Positions 8,453 to 16,744 of a stretch of DNA of 64,000 nucleotides are shown here, one piece after another. Each line of letters begins with the position of its first letter. The first letter of the stretch is position 1. Under the pieces are notes generated by a model. It saw nothing but the letters and a program-made list of their open reading frames with translations. It had not been told where the DNA came from and did no database searches. This DNA is from Negativicutes bacterium (GTDB lineage Bacteria > Bacillota_C > Negativicutes > Sporomusales_B > JARLHX01), in NCBI GenBank assembly GCA_031292035.1, contig JARLHX010000436.1, positions 29,040 through 93,039 of the forward strand, written 5' to 3'. Position numbers and translations under genes: made by a program.

Positions 8453-8485
8453 AGCGCCGCTGCAGGAGGTAGCGGCGCTCCTTTT
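8453..8485 (+). terminator. terminator of the hydrogenase operon
   Basis: A 9-bp GC-rich stem (AGCGCCGCT 8453-8461 with AGCGGCGCT 8471-8479), then CCTTTT. Confidence 0.75.
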
Positions 8486-8490
8486 GCCGA

Positions 8491-8520
8491 TTGAATTATG
8501 GCCGCCGGGCGTGCTACAAT
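8491..8520 (+). promoter_or_regulatory. sigma-A-type promoter of the phosphohexomutase gene
   Basis: TTGAAT (8491-8496) and TACAAT (8515-8520) with an 18-base spacer, 37 bases before the start codon. Confidence 0.65.
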
Positions 8521-8557
8521 AGCGGTGAAACCGCCTTAGGGGCGAAAGGAGACCAGA

Positions 8558-9901
8558 ATGACTATTTTTCATGCTTGTGATATTCGGGGAATAGCCGGAA
8601 AAGATCTCTCTGATGTGATGGCCCGTAAAATCGGTTTGGCTGTCGGCGTGAAACTGGCCGGCCAGTCAGTAGTGGTGGGCGGGGATGTCCGCCTTTCTAC
8701 CCCGGCGCTGCAACGGCTTATCCTGGATGCCTTGGCCGAGTCGGGCTGCAGGGTCTTCGATATCGGCACAGTGGCGACGCCGCTGTTTTACTTTGCGCTA
8801 AAAACCTTTGACGCCGCAGGGGGAGTGATGGTCACCGCATCCCACAACCCGGGGCGCTACAACGGATTCAAGCTAGTCCTCGGACCGCAGCCGGTCAGTG
8901 AGGCCGACGTGCTGGAAATACAGGAGCTTGTGGAACGCGATGCCCGGGTGGATGGCGACGGGAGGATCGAGACGAGACCGGTGGTCGAAGAATATTTGGC
9001 GTATACTGCCTCACGGGCCAAACCGGGCCAATTGAAAGTAGTGGTCGACGCCGGCAGTGGCGCTACCGCCAGGATTGCGCCCCGGCTCTTTCGCGCCTTG
9101 GGTTATGATGTGGTGGAACTTTTCTGCGAGCCTGATGGGGACTTTCCCCACCGCCCGCCCAACCCGGCGATGGCCGAAAATCTGACCGCCCTCGGTGAAA
9201 TGGTGCGAACCAGTAAGGCGGCCATCGGGGTGGCCTTTGACGGCGACGGGGACCGGGCGGCTTTTGTTGATGAAAATGGCCGTCCGGTGGACAATGACGA
9301 CATTATTGTATTGCTGGCCCGCTATTATCTGGCCGGACAGCCGGGGACGATCATCTATGACGCCAAATGTTCGATGGTGGTGCCGGAGGAAATTGCGGCC
9401 GCCGGTGGCCGCCCTGTCATGGCCCGCGCAGGGCACACTTTTAGCAAGGCGGCCTTTTTAGAGGAAGAGGCCCTATTTGCCGGCGAGATCAGCGGCCATT
9501 TTTTCTTTCGCGAACTGGGCTATGACGACGGGATGTTTGCCGCCCTGAAAATCTGCGAACTTGTCACCAGCCGCGGACCACTGGGCAGGATGGTGGACGC
9601 CATCCCCAACTATTTGCTCACTCCTGATATCCGTATTCCTTACCTTCACCCCGATCGCGAAGCCATCCTGGCGGCTGCGGCGGAAAAACTCGCGCCCTAC
9701 AATCCCAACCGCATCGATGGCGTGCGTATCGAATTTGCCGACGGCTGGGGAATGATCCGGTCATCTGTAACCGAACCGCTCTTTACCTTGCGGTTTGAAG
9801 CCAAATCGCCCAGGCGATTGCAAGAAATCAGCGGGATTTTGCTGGCGGCGCTGCCAGAAGATATCCGCAGCGCCGTTTCGGCCCAATTACCCCCTGTGTA
9901 G
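8558..9901 (+). CDS. phosphomannomutase/phosphoglucomutase (alpha-D-phosphohexomutase family)
   Basis: A 447-residue cytoplasmic enzyme that interconverts hexose 6- and 1-phosphates, feeding sugar-nucleotide synthesis for LPS or exopolysaccharide. The phosphoserine loop is TASHNPGRYNGFK, the metal loop is FDGDGDRAAF, the sugar-binding loop is GEISGHFF, and a C-terminal phosphate-binding region with R-S-S follows. The order and length match the AlgC/ManB branch. The start follows AAAGGAGACC. It has its own promoter and is not clearly in an operon with walJ, 90 bases downstream. Whether it prefers mannose or glucose cannot be told from the sequence. Confidence 0.88.
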   Translation: MTIFHACDIRGIAGKDLSDVMARKIGLAVGVKLAGQSVVVGGDVRLSTPALQRLILDALAESGCRVFDIGTVATPLFYFALKTFDAAGGVMVTASHNPGRYNGFKLVLGPQPVSEADVLEIQELVERDARVDGDGRIETRPVVEEYLAYTASRAKPGQLKVVVDAGSGATARIAPRLFRALGYDVVELFCEPDGDFPHRPPNPAMAENLTALGEMVRTSKAAIGVAFDGDGDRAAFVDENGRPVDNDDIIVLLARYYLAGQPGTIIYDAKCSMVVPEEIAAAGGRPVMARAGHTFSKAAFLEEEALFAGEISGHFFFRELGYDDGMFAALKICELVTSRGPLGRMVDAIPNYLLTPDIRIPYLHPDREAILAAAAEKLAPYNPNRIDGVRIEFADGWGMIRSSVTEPLFTLRFEAKSPRRLQEISGILLAALPEDIRSAVSAQLPPV

Positions 9902-9990
9902 CCAGGAGACCCTTTGCAAACAAAGAGGATTTTGGGGTTTTTGCCGCGAATATCACAAAATACCCCAATATCTTGTAGAGGAGCCCTGCT

Positions 9991-10803
9991 ATGCAGATTC
10001 ATGTGTTGGCCAGCGGCAGTACCGGCAACGCAACATTCATAAAAATGGGAGGCGCCAACATCCTGGTCGACGCCGGGATCAGCGCCAGACGGATCAAGCA
10101 GTCACTGGCCGCCATCGGAACGGCGGTCGAGGATTTGGACGGAGTGCTGATCACCCATGAGCACCGCGACCATGTATGCGGCCTGAAAACCCTTAGCCGC
10201 CGGTACCACCTGCCGATATATACCCGCCCAGCCACCTGGAATGCCATGGACAGTTGCGAGGTGCCGCCTGAATGCCAGCTGGAATTGGGAGAAAGTCTTG
10301 ATCTCGGCGAGGTTAAAATCGAGCCTTTCAGCATTTCCCACGACGCCGCCGACCCGGTAGGCTTCCGCTTTTACCAGGGACGGTCTAAATGCGCTCTGGC
10401 CACCGACCTCGGCTTTGTTACCGACAGCGTCAAAAAGGCCTTGGCTTTATCTGATGCCTTGGTTCTGGAAGCCAATCATGATGTCGATATGGTAAAACAG
10501 GGTTCTTATCCCTGGTTTTTAAAACAGCGTATTCTCAGTAACCGGGGCCATCTGGCCAACACCGACACCGGCTGGACGCTGGCCCGACTGGCCCGCAAAA
10601 GCCATTGTCATGTCTTTTTAGCCCACTTGAGCCAGGAAAACAACCACCCCGATCTCGCCGAGAATACGGTAGCCTCTATTCTGACCGAGCAGGGCTGCCG
10701 GCTCGGGACCGATCTGACTTTACATATTACCCACCCCGACCGAGCGGCCGGGATGGAAGATAATCAGGAGGGATACAGGGATGAACCGGCTTCTTCGTTA
10801 TAA
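9991..10803 (+). CDS. walJ: WalJ/YycJ-type metallo-beta-lactamase-fold hydrolase
   Basis: A 270-residue cytoplasmic MBL-fold protein. The metal motif is THEHRDHVCG with later ligands in FSISHDAAD, ATDLG and AHLSQENN. The opening MQIHVLASGSTGNATFIK is typical of YycJ (WalJ), a putative exonuclease or hydrolase tied to cell-wall and DNA homeostasis. Its place directly before htrA and rlmH is the conserved Firmicute order (yycJ-yycK-rlmH); the walRK two-component genes usually upstream are not here. The 3' end overlaps htrA by 23 bases. The start follows AGAGGAG. Confidence 0.88.
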   Translation: MQIHVLASGSTGNATFIKMGGANILVDAGISARRIKQSLAAIGTAVEDLDGVLITHEHRDHVCGLKTLSRRYHLPIYTRPATWNAMDSCEVPPECQLELGESLDLGEVKIEPFSISHDAADPVGFRFYQGRSKCALATDLGFVTDSVKKALALSDALVLEANHDVDMVKQGSYPWFLKQRILSNRGHLANTDTGWTLARLARKSHCHVFLAHLSQENNHPDLAENTVASILTEQGCRLGTDLTLHITHPDRAAGMEDNQEGYRDEPASSL

Positions 10804-11899
10804 GCAGTTGGCCCCGTATTTTATTGTTGCTGTGGTGGGTGCCCTGATTGGCGGCAGCCTTGTCGTTGGCTACGGCGGGCAAATGCTTGCCAAACCCACG
10901 CCGCAAAACGCCAGTATTGCGCAGGCTTTGGCGGCCTCCACCGCCTACGCCCAAATCTCCGACGCTCGCAACACTCCGGTGGTTCGCGCCGCCCAGGCGG
11001 TCGGTCCGGCGGTAGTCGGCATAACCAATAAAGCCGTTGCCCGCGATCCTTTCAACCGGCCCGTGATGGTCGAAGGCTCGGGCTCGGGAGTGATCCTATC
11101 AACCGATGGCTATATTGTCACCAACTTTCATGTTGTCGAAAATACCCAGCAGCTGACCGTCCTTCTCGCCGACGGGCGCACCCTCACCGGCAAAGTCGTC
11201 GGTGTCGACCAGCCCACCGACTTGGCGGTCGTCAAGGTGGAGGCCACCGGTCTGCCGGCAGCCGTCCTCGGCGACTCGGATTCGCTGATGGTCGGGGAAC
11301 CGGCCATCGCCATCGGCAACCCGCTGGGCATGGAATTTAGAGGCAGCGTCACCGTGGGGGTCATCAGCGCCCTCAACCGGCCGATCGAAATCGGCGAACG
11401 CCGCTTTAAGCTCATCCAGACCGACGCCGCCATCAACCCTGGCAATTCCGGCGGGGCTCTGGTCAATGCCGACGGACTGATCATCGGCATCAACAGCGCC
11501 AAGATTTCCGTTCAGGGGGTCGAGGGCATCGGTTTCGCCATCCCGATTAACAGTGCTCGGCCGATCATCCAGGCCATCATAGAAAAGGGCAAGGTGGCCA
11601 GATCCTACCTCGGAGTCAGTCTGATCGACAAAGCCCTTGCCGCCAGGATGGGCACCGAACTGAATATTGACAAGGGGGTCTATGTCTACCGGACCACTCC
11701 GAACGGACCTGCGGCCAAGGCCGACATTCGCGAAGGCGACATCATCCTCAAAGTGGCAGGCACAGAAACCAACAGCGTCGCTGACCTGCGGGCCATTGTC
11801 GAGAACCAGCCGGTGGGCAGTCGGGTGGAGGTCATCTTTATTCGCGGCGGCCAGACCCGGACGGTGACCGTCATCCTCGAAGAAATGCCAGGCCGCTAA
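10781..11899 (+). CDS. htrA: HtrA/DegP-type membrane-anchored serine protease
   Basis: A 372-residue envelope quality-control protease. One N-terminal membrane helix (about residues 12-32) is followed by a trypsin-like domain with triad H117 (NFHVV), D147 (TDLAVV) and S223 (GNSGGAL), then a single PDZ domain (about 275-365, with YLGVSLI and VYVYRTTPNGPAAKA). It degrades or refolds misfolded extracytoplasmic proteins. It overlaps walJ and ends one base before rlmH. The start follows AGGAGGG. Confidence 0.93.
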   Translation: MNRLLRYKQLAPYFIVAVVGALIGGSLVVGYGGQMLAKPTPQNASIAQALAASTAYAQISDARNTPVVRAAQAVGPAVVGITNKAVARDPFNRPVMVEGSGSGVILSTDGYIVTNFHVVENTQQLTVLLADGRTLTGKVVGVDQPTDLAVVKVEATGLPAAVLGDSDSLMVGEPAIAIGNPLGMEFRGSVTVGVISALNRPIEIGERRFKLIQTDAAINPGNSGGALVNADGLIIGINSAKISVQGVEGIGFAIPINSARPIIQAIIEKGKVARSYLGVSLIDKALAARMGTELNIDKGVYVYRTTPNGPAAKADIREGDIILKVAGTETNSVADLRAIVENQPVGSRVEVIFIRGGQTRTVTVILEEMPGR

Positions 11900-11900
11900 G

Positions 11901-12380
11901 ATGCGGATTTCGATTGTGACTGTAGGAAAAATCAAAGAAAGATACCTGACAGAGGGCATCGCCGAATTTACAAAACGGCTGACGCCCTTTTGCCGTCTTG
12001 ATATTGTCGAGATCAGCGAAGAAAAAATGCCGGACAACCCATCTGCTGCTGAAAAGGCAAAAGTGCTGGCCCGCGAAGGAGAGCGTCTGCTGAAACAGAT
12101 CCGGCCAGGCAGCTATGCCGTCATTCTCGATGTGGCCGGCCAGCCGCTCTCCTCTGAAGCCTTGGCCGGGAAATTCGACGCCTGGGCCCTTTCCGGCAAC
12201 AGCGACATCACCTTTGTCATCGGCGGCGCCTTTGGCCTGGCCCCGACAGTGCTGGCCGCCGCCCAAGAACGCCTGTCATTTTCTAAAATGACCTTCACCC
12301 ACCAGATGATCCGCCTTCTCCTCGTGGAACAAATCTACCGGGCGTTCAAGATCAGCCGCGGTGAACCGTACCACTGGTAA
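11901..12380 (+). CDS. rlmH: 23S rRNA (pseudouridine-1915-N3)-methyltransferase
   Basis: A 159-residue SPOUT-class methyltransferase of the exact family length. It methylates pseudouridine 1915 in helix 69 of 23S rRNA using S-adenosylmethionine. Recognised features are the opening MRISIVTVGKIKE, the motif YAVILDVAGQPLSSE, the trefoil-knot SAM loop FVIGGAFGLAP, and the C-terminal MTFTHQMIRLLLVEQIYRAFKI...PYHW. It follows htrA by one base, as the last gene of the walJ-htrA-rlmH operon. Confidence 0.97.
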   Translation: MRISIVTVGKIKERYLTEGIAEFTKRLTPFCRLDIVEISEEKMPDNPSAAEKAKVLAREGERLLKQIRPGSYAVILDVAGQPLSSEALAGKFDAWALSGNSDITFVIGGAFGLAPTVLAAAQERLSFSKMTFTHQMIRLLLVEQIYRAFKISRGEPYHW

Positions 12381-12388
12381 CAGCGAAA

Positions 12389-12428
12389 AATGGCCTTAAT
12401 CCTTGAAAGAATGAGGATTGAGGCCATT
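12389..12428 (+). terminator. terminator after rlmH
   Basis: A 15-bp stem (12389-12403 with 12414-12428, one G-U pair) with a modest T-rich tail (ATTTATT). Confidence 0.65.
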
Positions 12429-12731
12429 ATTTATTCCCCTATTTTCCTAAACAGCTGGAGTCTTGCCGGTATGCCCGTACTTTTTTTCACCGCGTTCGTT
12501 TTCCAAATACTGAGTTGTTTTACTGAACAAAAAGTAGACGTAGACGTGTCATCTGCTGCTCGGTGTTAGAGGAATATGCCGGATCGCGGAGAAAGATGTA
12601 GGTAGAAAATGCCAATATCGGGCAATATCTGATTAACCCTAGCAGCTACTGAATTGAAGATTTATATCCAAATCAATGAATATCGACACTCTAAATTTCT
12701 ATATAAGCACTGTTGAAAGGAATACGTTACT
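12429..12731. other. gap between rlmH and the secretion pair
   Basis: No convincing gene. On the minus strand, 12447-12548 is an open frame of 33 codons with protein-like composition (ending EKKYGHTGKTPAV) but no start codon with a ribosome site; it may be a gene remnant. The last 80 bases are AT-rich and should hold the promoter of the TPS pair; no clear -35/-10 pair was found. GAAAGGA just before 12732 is the ribosome site. Confidence 0.4.
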
Positions 12732-14963
12732 ATGAGGCATTTTTCTACAATTAGGTTGCTCGGACTTGTGATTATTTTGTCATTGACCGCACTGTCGGGA
12801 ACGGGTTTCGCTGAAGACAGGTGTATTTTGACTGATAATGGGATTAGGGTGTGGGTTGCCGATATCGGACCAGGTGACTTTGTCACATGGTCCGGTATTA
12901 CCGACGACGACGGCTATGCCGATAAAAAGGGTGTTTTGCAATGGTTTATTAACGGCAAGGCTGAAACCCGTTATGAAGGAATAATGAAACATGGCAAACT
13001 AGACGGCCAGGGGCGGTATCTTTATTCTAACGGCGATTGCTACGAAGGCGCCTTCGCGGACAATAAATGGTCAGGCAAGGGGATTTTTACCTGGGCGAAC
13101 GGCGACCGCTACGACGGAGACTTTGCTGACGATAAATTGACCGGCAAGGGAGTTTTCATCTGGGCGAACGGTGACCGTTACGAGGGCGACTGGGTCGATG
13201 GTAAGCAGACTGGCAAAGGGATTTTTTCCTGGGTAAACGGCGACCGCTATGAAGGCGACTTTGTTGGTGACAAGCTGACCGGCAAGGGGATCTTTATCTC
13301 GCCAAACGGAAAACGCTACCAGGGCGACTTCGTTGAAGGCAAATTGAGCGGCAGGGGAGTTTTTGTCTGGCCGAACGGCGCCCGCTATGAAGGCGACTTT
13401 GTCGGTAATAAGCGAGCCGGAAAAGGAATTTTTACCTGGCCGAACGGCGCCCGCTATGAAGGCGACTTTGACGATGACAAAAGGACCGGAAAGGGTATCT
13501 TCACCTGGGCGAGCGGCGACCGCTACGAGGGAGACTTCGTCAATGACAAGTTCGAGGGATATGGCACCTTCTATCACCACAACGGCAAGATAAAGAAAGG
13601 ACGCTGGTCTAACGACAAGTATCTGGGCGAAGCCTCGCCCACGGACGCGTCAAACCAACCTAAACAAACTTCGAAAGAGTCAACGGCACGACAGAACATT
13701 GAAAACAAGGTCGTCAACCAAATACACATCCAGGGTAATACAATTTCCGCCGCAAAGGATATTTTAGCAGCTTTACCGTCGTTGCGAGAGGGGGGGGCTG
13801 TCGATACGCAGACATTGTCCGGCGAAATCCTGCTGGCTAATGAAAACAGCTTCCGGAATATCGCAGTCGACCTCCGGCCAACCGGGGACAAAATCGACGC
13901 CTATATAAACATCGCGGAAGTCGCCGCCGACAGGGCCATCGTTTCGGTTGACAACACCGGCGATAAATACACCGGCCAGATGCGGACCCGCTTCACCTAT
14001 CTGAATGGCAATGTCGGCGGCACAGGGCAAACCGCTGTACTCAGCTATACGACCTCACCCGACCAAATGGCAGCGGTGAAGCAATTCGGCTTGCTCTACA
14101 ACGTCCCCTTGCCGAAGGCCAAAGACAATGTTTATCTGACTGCCAGTTATTCCGACACCAACTCCGGGCGGATCATCAGCCAGGACTTATATTCCATTGA
14201 CGCCACCGGCACCGGCAGCAGCGCCGGCTTGCACTATGTTCACAATTTCGCCCGCACGCCACAGGAAAAGGAAGGCATCGACTTTGGCATCGACGCCCGT
14301 CAATACAAGAACGGCACAATTCTAACTGTGGCTGGCACTCCGGTTAATATCGGCGTCGATATTGACAGTTTGCCGCTGAGCATCAGCTATCAGGGAAACA
14401 AAAAACAAGGGACAGACACCATGAACTACTCCCTCGGTTATGTGCGCAACATACCCGGCGGCGGGAAAAACAGTACCGCCCAATATCAGCAGTACCGCCA
14501 AGGAACGTCGGCGAGCTACCAGTTATGGCGCGGCAGCTTAAGTTATCAGCACTTTTATCCGAGCGGCTGGTCAACCAATATTGCCCTCTCCGGGCAGTAT
14601 TCGGCCGAGAGGTTGATCTACCCCGAGCAGTTTGGCCTGGGGGGAAGCTCATCCCTGCGGGGAATGAATGAACGGGATGTATCCGGGGACCGCGGGGCCC
14701 TGGGCCGCTTTGAAATATACACGCCCGAATTTGCCAAGAAACAGCGGGTGTTGCTGTTTATCGATGCCGGTTATTTCGACAACATCCTGCCGGTCACGGG
14801 AGATCTCACCCGGGATTCGGCGGTCAGCTGTGGTCTCGGCTGGCGGTACACAGGTGCCAGCGGCGTATCTGTTTCGGCTGACTACGGCTATATGCTCAAC
14901 GGGACGGTCAACACGCCCACCCACAGCTCTAAATTCCATTTTTCAATAGCAAAAGTATTTTAA
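12732..14963 (+). CDS. TpsB-type outer-membrane transporter with N-terminal MORN repeats
   Basis: A 743-residue protein. Signal peptide residues 1-27 (ending TGFA). Residues 81-287 are nine 23-residue MORN repeats (consensus YEGDF-x-x-x-K-x-x-GKGIF-x-W-x-NGDR) with a partial tenth. Residues ~325-395 form a POTRA-like domain (QIHIQGN, then NENSFRNIAVDLRP as in ShlB/FhaC). Residues ~400-743 form a beta-barrel of about the size of the 16-strand FhaC barrel, with the L6 signature as LRGMNE and a terminal Phe typical of outer-membrane proteins. TpsB proteins secrete a TpsA partner, encoded 16 bases downstream. MORN repeats ahead of the POTRA are not part of the usual family layout; they may bind lipid or peptidoglycan or gate the pore. 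Confidence 0.85.
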   Translation: MRHFSTIRLLGLVIILSLTALSGTGFAEDRCILTDNGIRVWVADIGPGDFVTWSGITDDDGYADKKGVLQWFINGKAETRYEGIMKHGKLDGQGRYLYSNGDCYEGAFADNKWSGKGIFTWANGDRYDGDFADDKLTGKGVFIWANGDRYEGDWVDGKQTGKGIFSWVNGDRYEGDFVGDKLTGKGIFISPNGKRYQGDFVEGKLSGRGVFVWPNGARYEGDFVGNKRAGKGIFTWPNGARYEGDFDDDKRTGKGIFTWASGDRYEGDFVNDKFEGYGTFYHHNGKIKKGRWSNDKYLGEASPTDASNQPKQTSKESTARQNIENKVVNQIHIQGNTISAAKDILAALPSLREGGAVDTQTLSGEILLANENSFRNIAVDLRPTGDKIDAYINIAEVAADRAIVSVDNTGDKYTGQMRTRFTYLNGNVGGTGQTAVLSYTTSPDQMAAVKQFGLLYNVPLPKAKDNVYLTASYSDTNSGRIISQDLYSIDATGTGSSAGLHYVHNFARTPQEKEGIDFGIDARQYKNGTILTVAGTPVNIGVDIDSLPLSISYQGNKKQGTDTMNYSLGYVRNIPGGGKNSTAQYQQYRQGTSASYQLWRGSLSYQHFYPSGWSTNIALSGQYSAERLIYPEQFGLGGSSSLRGMNERDVSGDRGALGRFEIYTPEFAKKQRVLLFIDAGYFDNILPVTGDLTRDSAVSCGLGWRYTGASGVSVSADYGYMLNGTVNTPTHSSKFHFSIAKVF
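12972..13592 (+). repeat. nine tandem 69-bp MORN-coding repeats
   Basis: Nine direct repeats of 23 codons, residues 81-287 of the TpsB-like protein, in phase and without gaps. Central units are most alike (GGCGACCGCTA(T/C)GA(A/G)GG recurs at unit starts), which suggests recent expansion. The outer units have diverged. Confidence 0.9.
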
Positions 14964-14979
14964 GGCGAGGTGAAGTATC

Positions 14980-16206
14980 ATGGCGAAATATAAAGCACTG
15001 ACGGTGTTGCTGGCAGCTATCCTGGCCGTCTGCCTTCAGGGATCAGGCACGGCCCTGGCGGCACCGGCGGGGGGCTTGGCTGGCAGCAATGTAGCCAGCT
15101 CCAGCGGCATCAACGGCACAGTCATTTCGGTTGGCACGGTTTCAGGTAACACTTTGACGGTCACCCTGGCCGGCGGCAGCGGCGGCATCATCAACTGGTC
15201 GAGTTTAGGGGTGGGTAGCGGCGAAACACTTCGCTTTACTTTTTCAGGCTCCTCAGATAACGCCGCGGTTCTCAACCGGGTTACAGGCAGTTCTCTCTCT
15301 CAGATTGCCGGGACAATCAGTTCCAATGGCAAAGTTTTTCTGGTCAACCCCAACGGCATCGTTTTCGCCGATGGGGCCGCAATTAATACGGCTTCATTTG
15401 TTGCTTCCACGCTGTCGGTTAGCGATTCTGCCTTTACCAGCTATGCCACTGGTGCAAGTTCATCCCTGCTTTTGAACGCCGGCACGGGAACCATTCAGGT
15501 AAACGGACAAGTCGGCATCGATTCATCCTCTGCAGCGCTGATTGCCAGCACCGTGACAGTGGCGCCCGGGATCACTTTTACCGGTCCTCGCGCGACACAG
15601 ACATCGGCAGGGGCAAATTCAGTTTCCTTTAGCGATGGTGCAATTTCCATTATCCCTGCCATCACTTCCACGAGCCCTCCAGCTATCCAGGCGCAACTGG
15701 TAAACACGGCGCAAGTGGTGCTTCCAGGGGCGACAACGCCCTTCGTTCCGACACCGTTGTCCGTGCTAGCGGTGACAAATGGCGCGAATCTCATTACTTT
15801 TTCCTCACCTGCTTCGACGACCACATCGTCAACCGCCGCCCCGCAAACGGTGACAACAACCGATACCGGCAGTGCGCTGCTCCCGGCAATTGCCTCGGGG
15901 TCAACGTCGCCAGGCGGAACATCGACAGGAACGGCAACACTGACAGGAACAGGGAGCGCATCAGGCGGAACATCGACAGGATCGGTGCCACCTTTAGTCG
16001 GCTCTGGCGACCGGGCTATGACTGTAGTTGCTCAGCCTCCACCGGTAGTCCCCGTAAACCACGCTCAGCCGTTGCCACCAAGAGTAACCACCTCCCTCAG
16101 TCCTGGCCTTGTAGACCATTTTCAGCCCAGCTCACCCCCGCCCCCCAACGGAACCCCGGGAATCGTCACCAACTTTAGCAGTTCCGGAAATTCAAACGGT
16201 TGGTAA
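14980..16206 (+). CDS. TpsA-type secreted protein with hemagglutinin-like secretion domain
   Basis: A 408-residue exoprotein. Signal peptide residues 1-28 (ending TALAA). Residues ~40-200 resemble the TPS secretion domain of filamentous hemagglutinin: SSGINGTVISVGTVSGNTL, a short-strand helical pattern, and NPNGI at 123-127, the hallmark motif. There is no long FHA repeat rod; after about residue 230 the chain becomes Thr/Ser/Pro-rich with TSTGT-like repeats and a proline-rich tail. It would be exported by Sec, then moved across the outer membrane by the MORN-TpsB protein upstream. At 408 residues it is very short for a TpsA. It ends with two terminators. Confidence 0.85.
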   Translation: MAKYKALTVLLAAILAVCLQGSGTALAAPAGGLAGSNVASSSGINGTVISVGTVSGNTLTVTLAGGSGGIINWSSLGVGSGETLRFTFSGSSDNAAVLNRVTGSSLSQIAGTISSNGKVFLVNPNGIVFADGAAINTASFVASTLSVSDSAFTSYATGASSSLLLNAGTGTIQVNGQVGIDSSSAALIASTVTVAPGITFTGPRATQTSAGANSVSFSDGAISIIPAITSTSPPAIQAQLVNTAQVVLPGATTPFVPTPLSVLAVTNGANLITFSSPASTTTSSTAAPQTVTTTDTGSALLPAIASGSTSPGGTSTGTATLTGTGSASGGTSTGSVPPLVGSGDRAMTVVAQPPPVVPVNHAQPLPPRVTTSLSPGLVDHFQPSSPPPPNGTPGIVTNFSSSGNSNGW

Positions 16207-16240
16207 CCTCGCCTCCGCCAAAAGCTGGAAACAAAGAAGA

Positions 16241-16283
16241 GGGACACTAGTGGTGTCCTCCTGGACATTACTAGTGCCTTTTT
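16241..16283 (+). terminator. first terminator after the TPS pair
   Basis: An imperfect hairpin (16241-16258 with 16262-16278, built on ACTAGT) followed by five T. Confidence 0.75.
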
Positions 16284-16297
16284 AATAGCGGATATTC

Positions 16298-16339
16298 CAA
16301 GGTGCCGGACTAGAAGATATAGTTCGGCACCTTGTTTTT
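16298..16339 (+). terminator. second terminator after the TPS pair
   Basis: A 15-bp stem with one mismatch (16298-16312 with 16320-16334), then TTTTT. Two tandem terminators insulate the secretion pair from the NRPS leader. 16340-16537 is AT-rich leader without a recognised gene; TAAAAT at 16521-16526 may be a -10 box. Confidence 0.8.
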
Positions 16340-16537
16340 AGAAACTTGGCATAAATACTGTTATCGGATATATCTAGTTCTCATGCTCCATCATAACAGA
16401 TATTTTCTATTAATTTGTTCGCATTTTGCGGTGGTTCGTTCTTTTAATAAAGAATAGGAAAATATTTTCAATACTTATCTTGTTCCAGGAAATCAAGCAG
16501 GAAAAGGGACTATTGTGTCGTAAAATGTAAATGTGTA

Positions 16538-16622
16538 TGTATGTTGGCAAACTTATCGAAAGATGAGGGCGCAAAGCTATGGGTCTAAGGGCTGACGCCT
16601 ATGACTGCCAGGTTGCGACTTT
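16538..16622 (+). promoter_or_regulatory. c-di-GMP-I (GEMM-I) riboswitch aptamer
   Basis: The conserved GEMM-I blocks are all present in order: GGCAAAC (16546-16552), a hairpin capped by the GNRA tetraloop GAAA (stem ATC/GAT, 16555-16564), GGGCGCAAAGC (16567-16577), the GGGTCTAA segment (16581-16588), and the tetraloop-receptor/P3 segment ATGACTGCCAGGTTGC (16601-16616). The base before CAAA (16547), equivalent to G20 of the Vibrio Vc2 aptamer, is G, which is associated with c-di-GMP rather than cGAMP selectivity. It lies in the leader of the NRPS gene and is followed by a terminator, so it should control transcription of the operon by c-di-GMP level. Confidence 0.92.
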
Positions 16623-16636
16623 TTGCGAAAAGCCAC

Positions 16637-16682
16637 GACTTGCCGGGCCGGCGCGGAGCCAACCCTTAGGCAGGTCTTTTTT
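16637..16682 (+). terminator. riboswitch expression platform terminator
   Basis: The stem GACTTGCC (16637-16644) pairs with GGCAGGTC (16669-16676), with inner GGG/CCC pairs, then six T (16677-16682). It lies 15 bases after the aptamer and 62 bases before the NRPS start. A small hairpin (CTTTTTGCGAAAAG, 16618-16631) sits between aptamer and terminator and may take part in switching. Whether ligand turns the operon on or off cannot be decided by eye. Confidence 0.8.
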
Positions 16683-16744
16683 GTACACGGGAGCTGCGAT
16701 CGGTTGACAGCTCGGATCATAGAATTAAAGGGAGGCGTCTTATT

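Noticed and set aside
12447..12548. Minus-strand 33-codon protein-like frame after rlmH
   Set aside because: Composition looks coding, but stops on both sides and no start; at most a remnant, so not called as a gene.
13071..13580. Long minus-strand open frame inside the MORN repeats
   Set aside because: It is a mirror of the in-frame 69-bp repeats on the plus strand, which code for a clear domain.
12972..13592. CRISPR-like or satellite repeat
   Set aside because: The regular 69-bp units are in frame and encode MORN repeats; there are no spacers.
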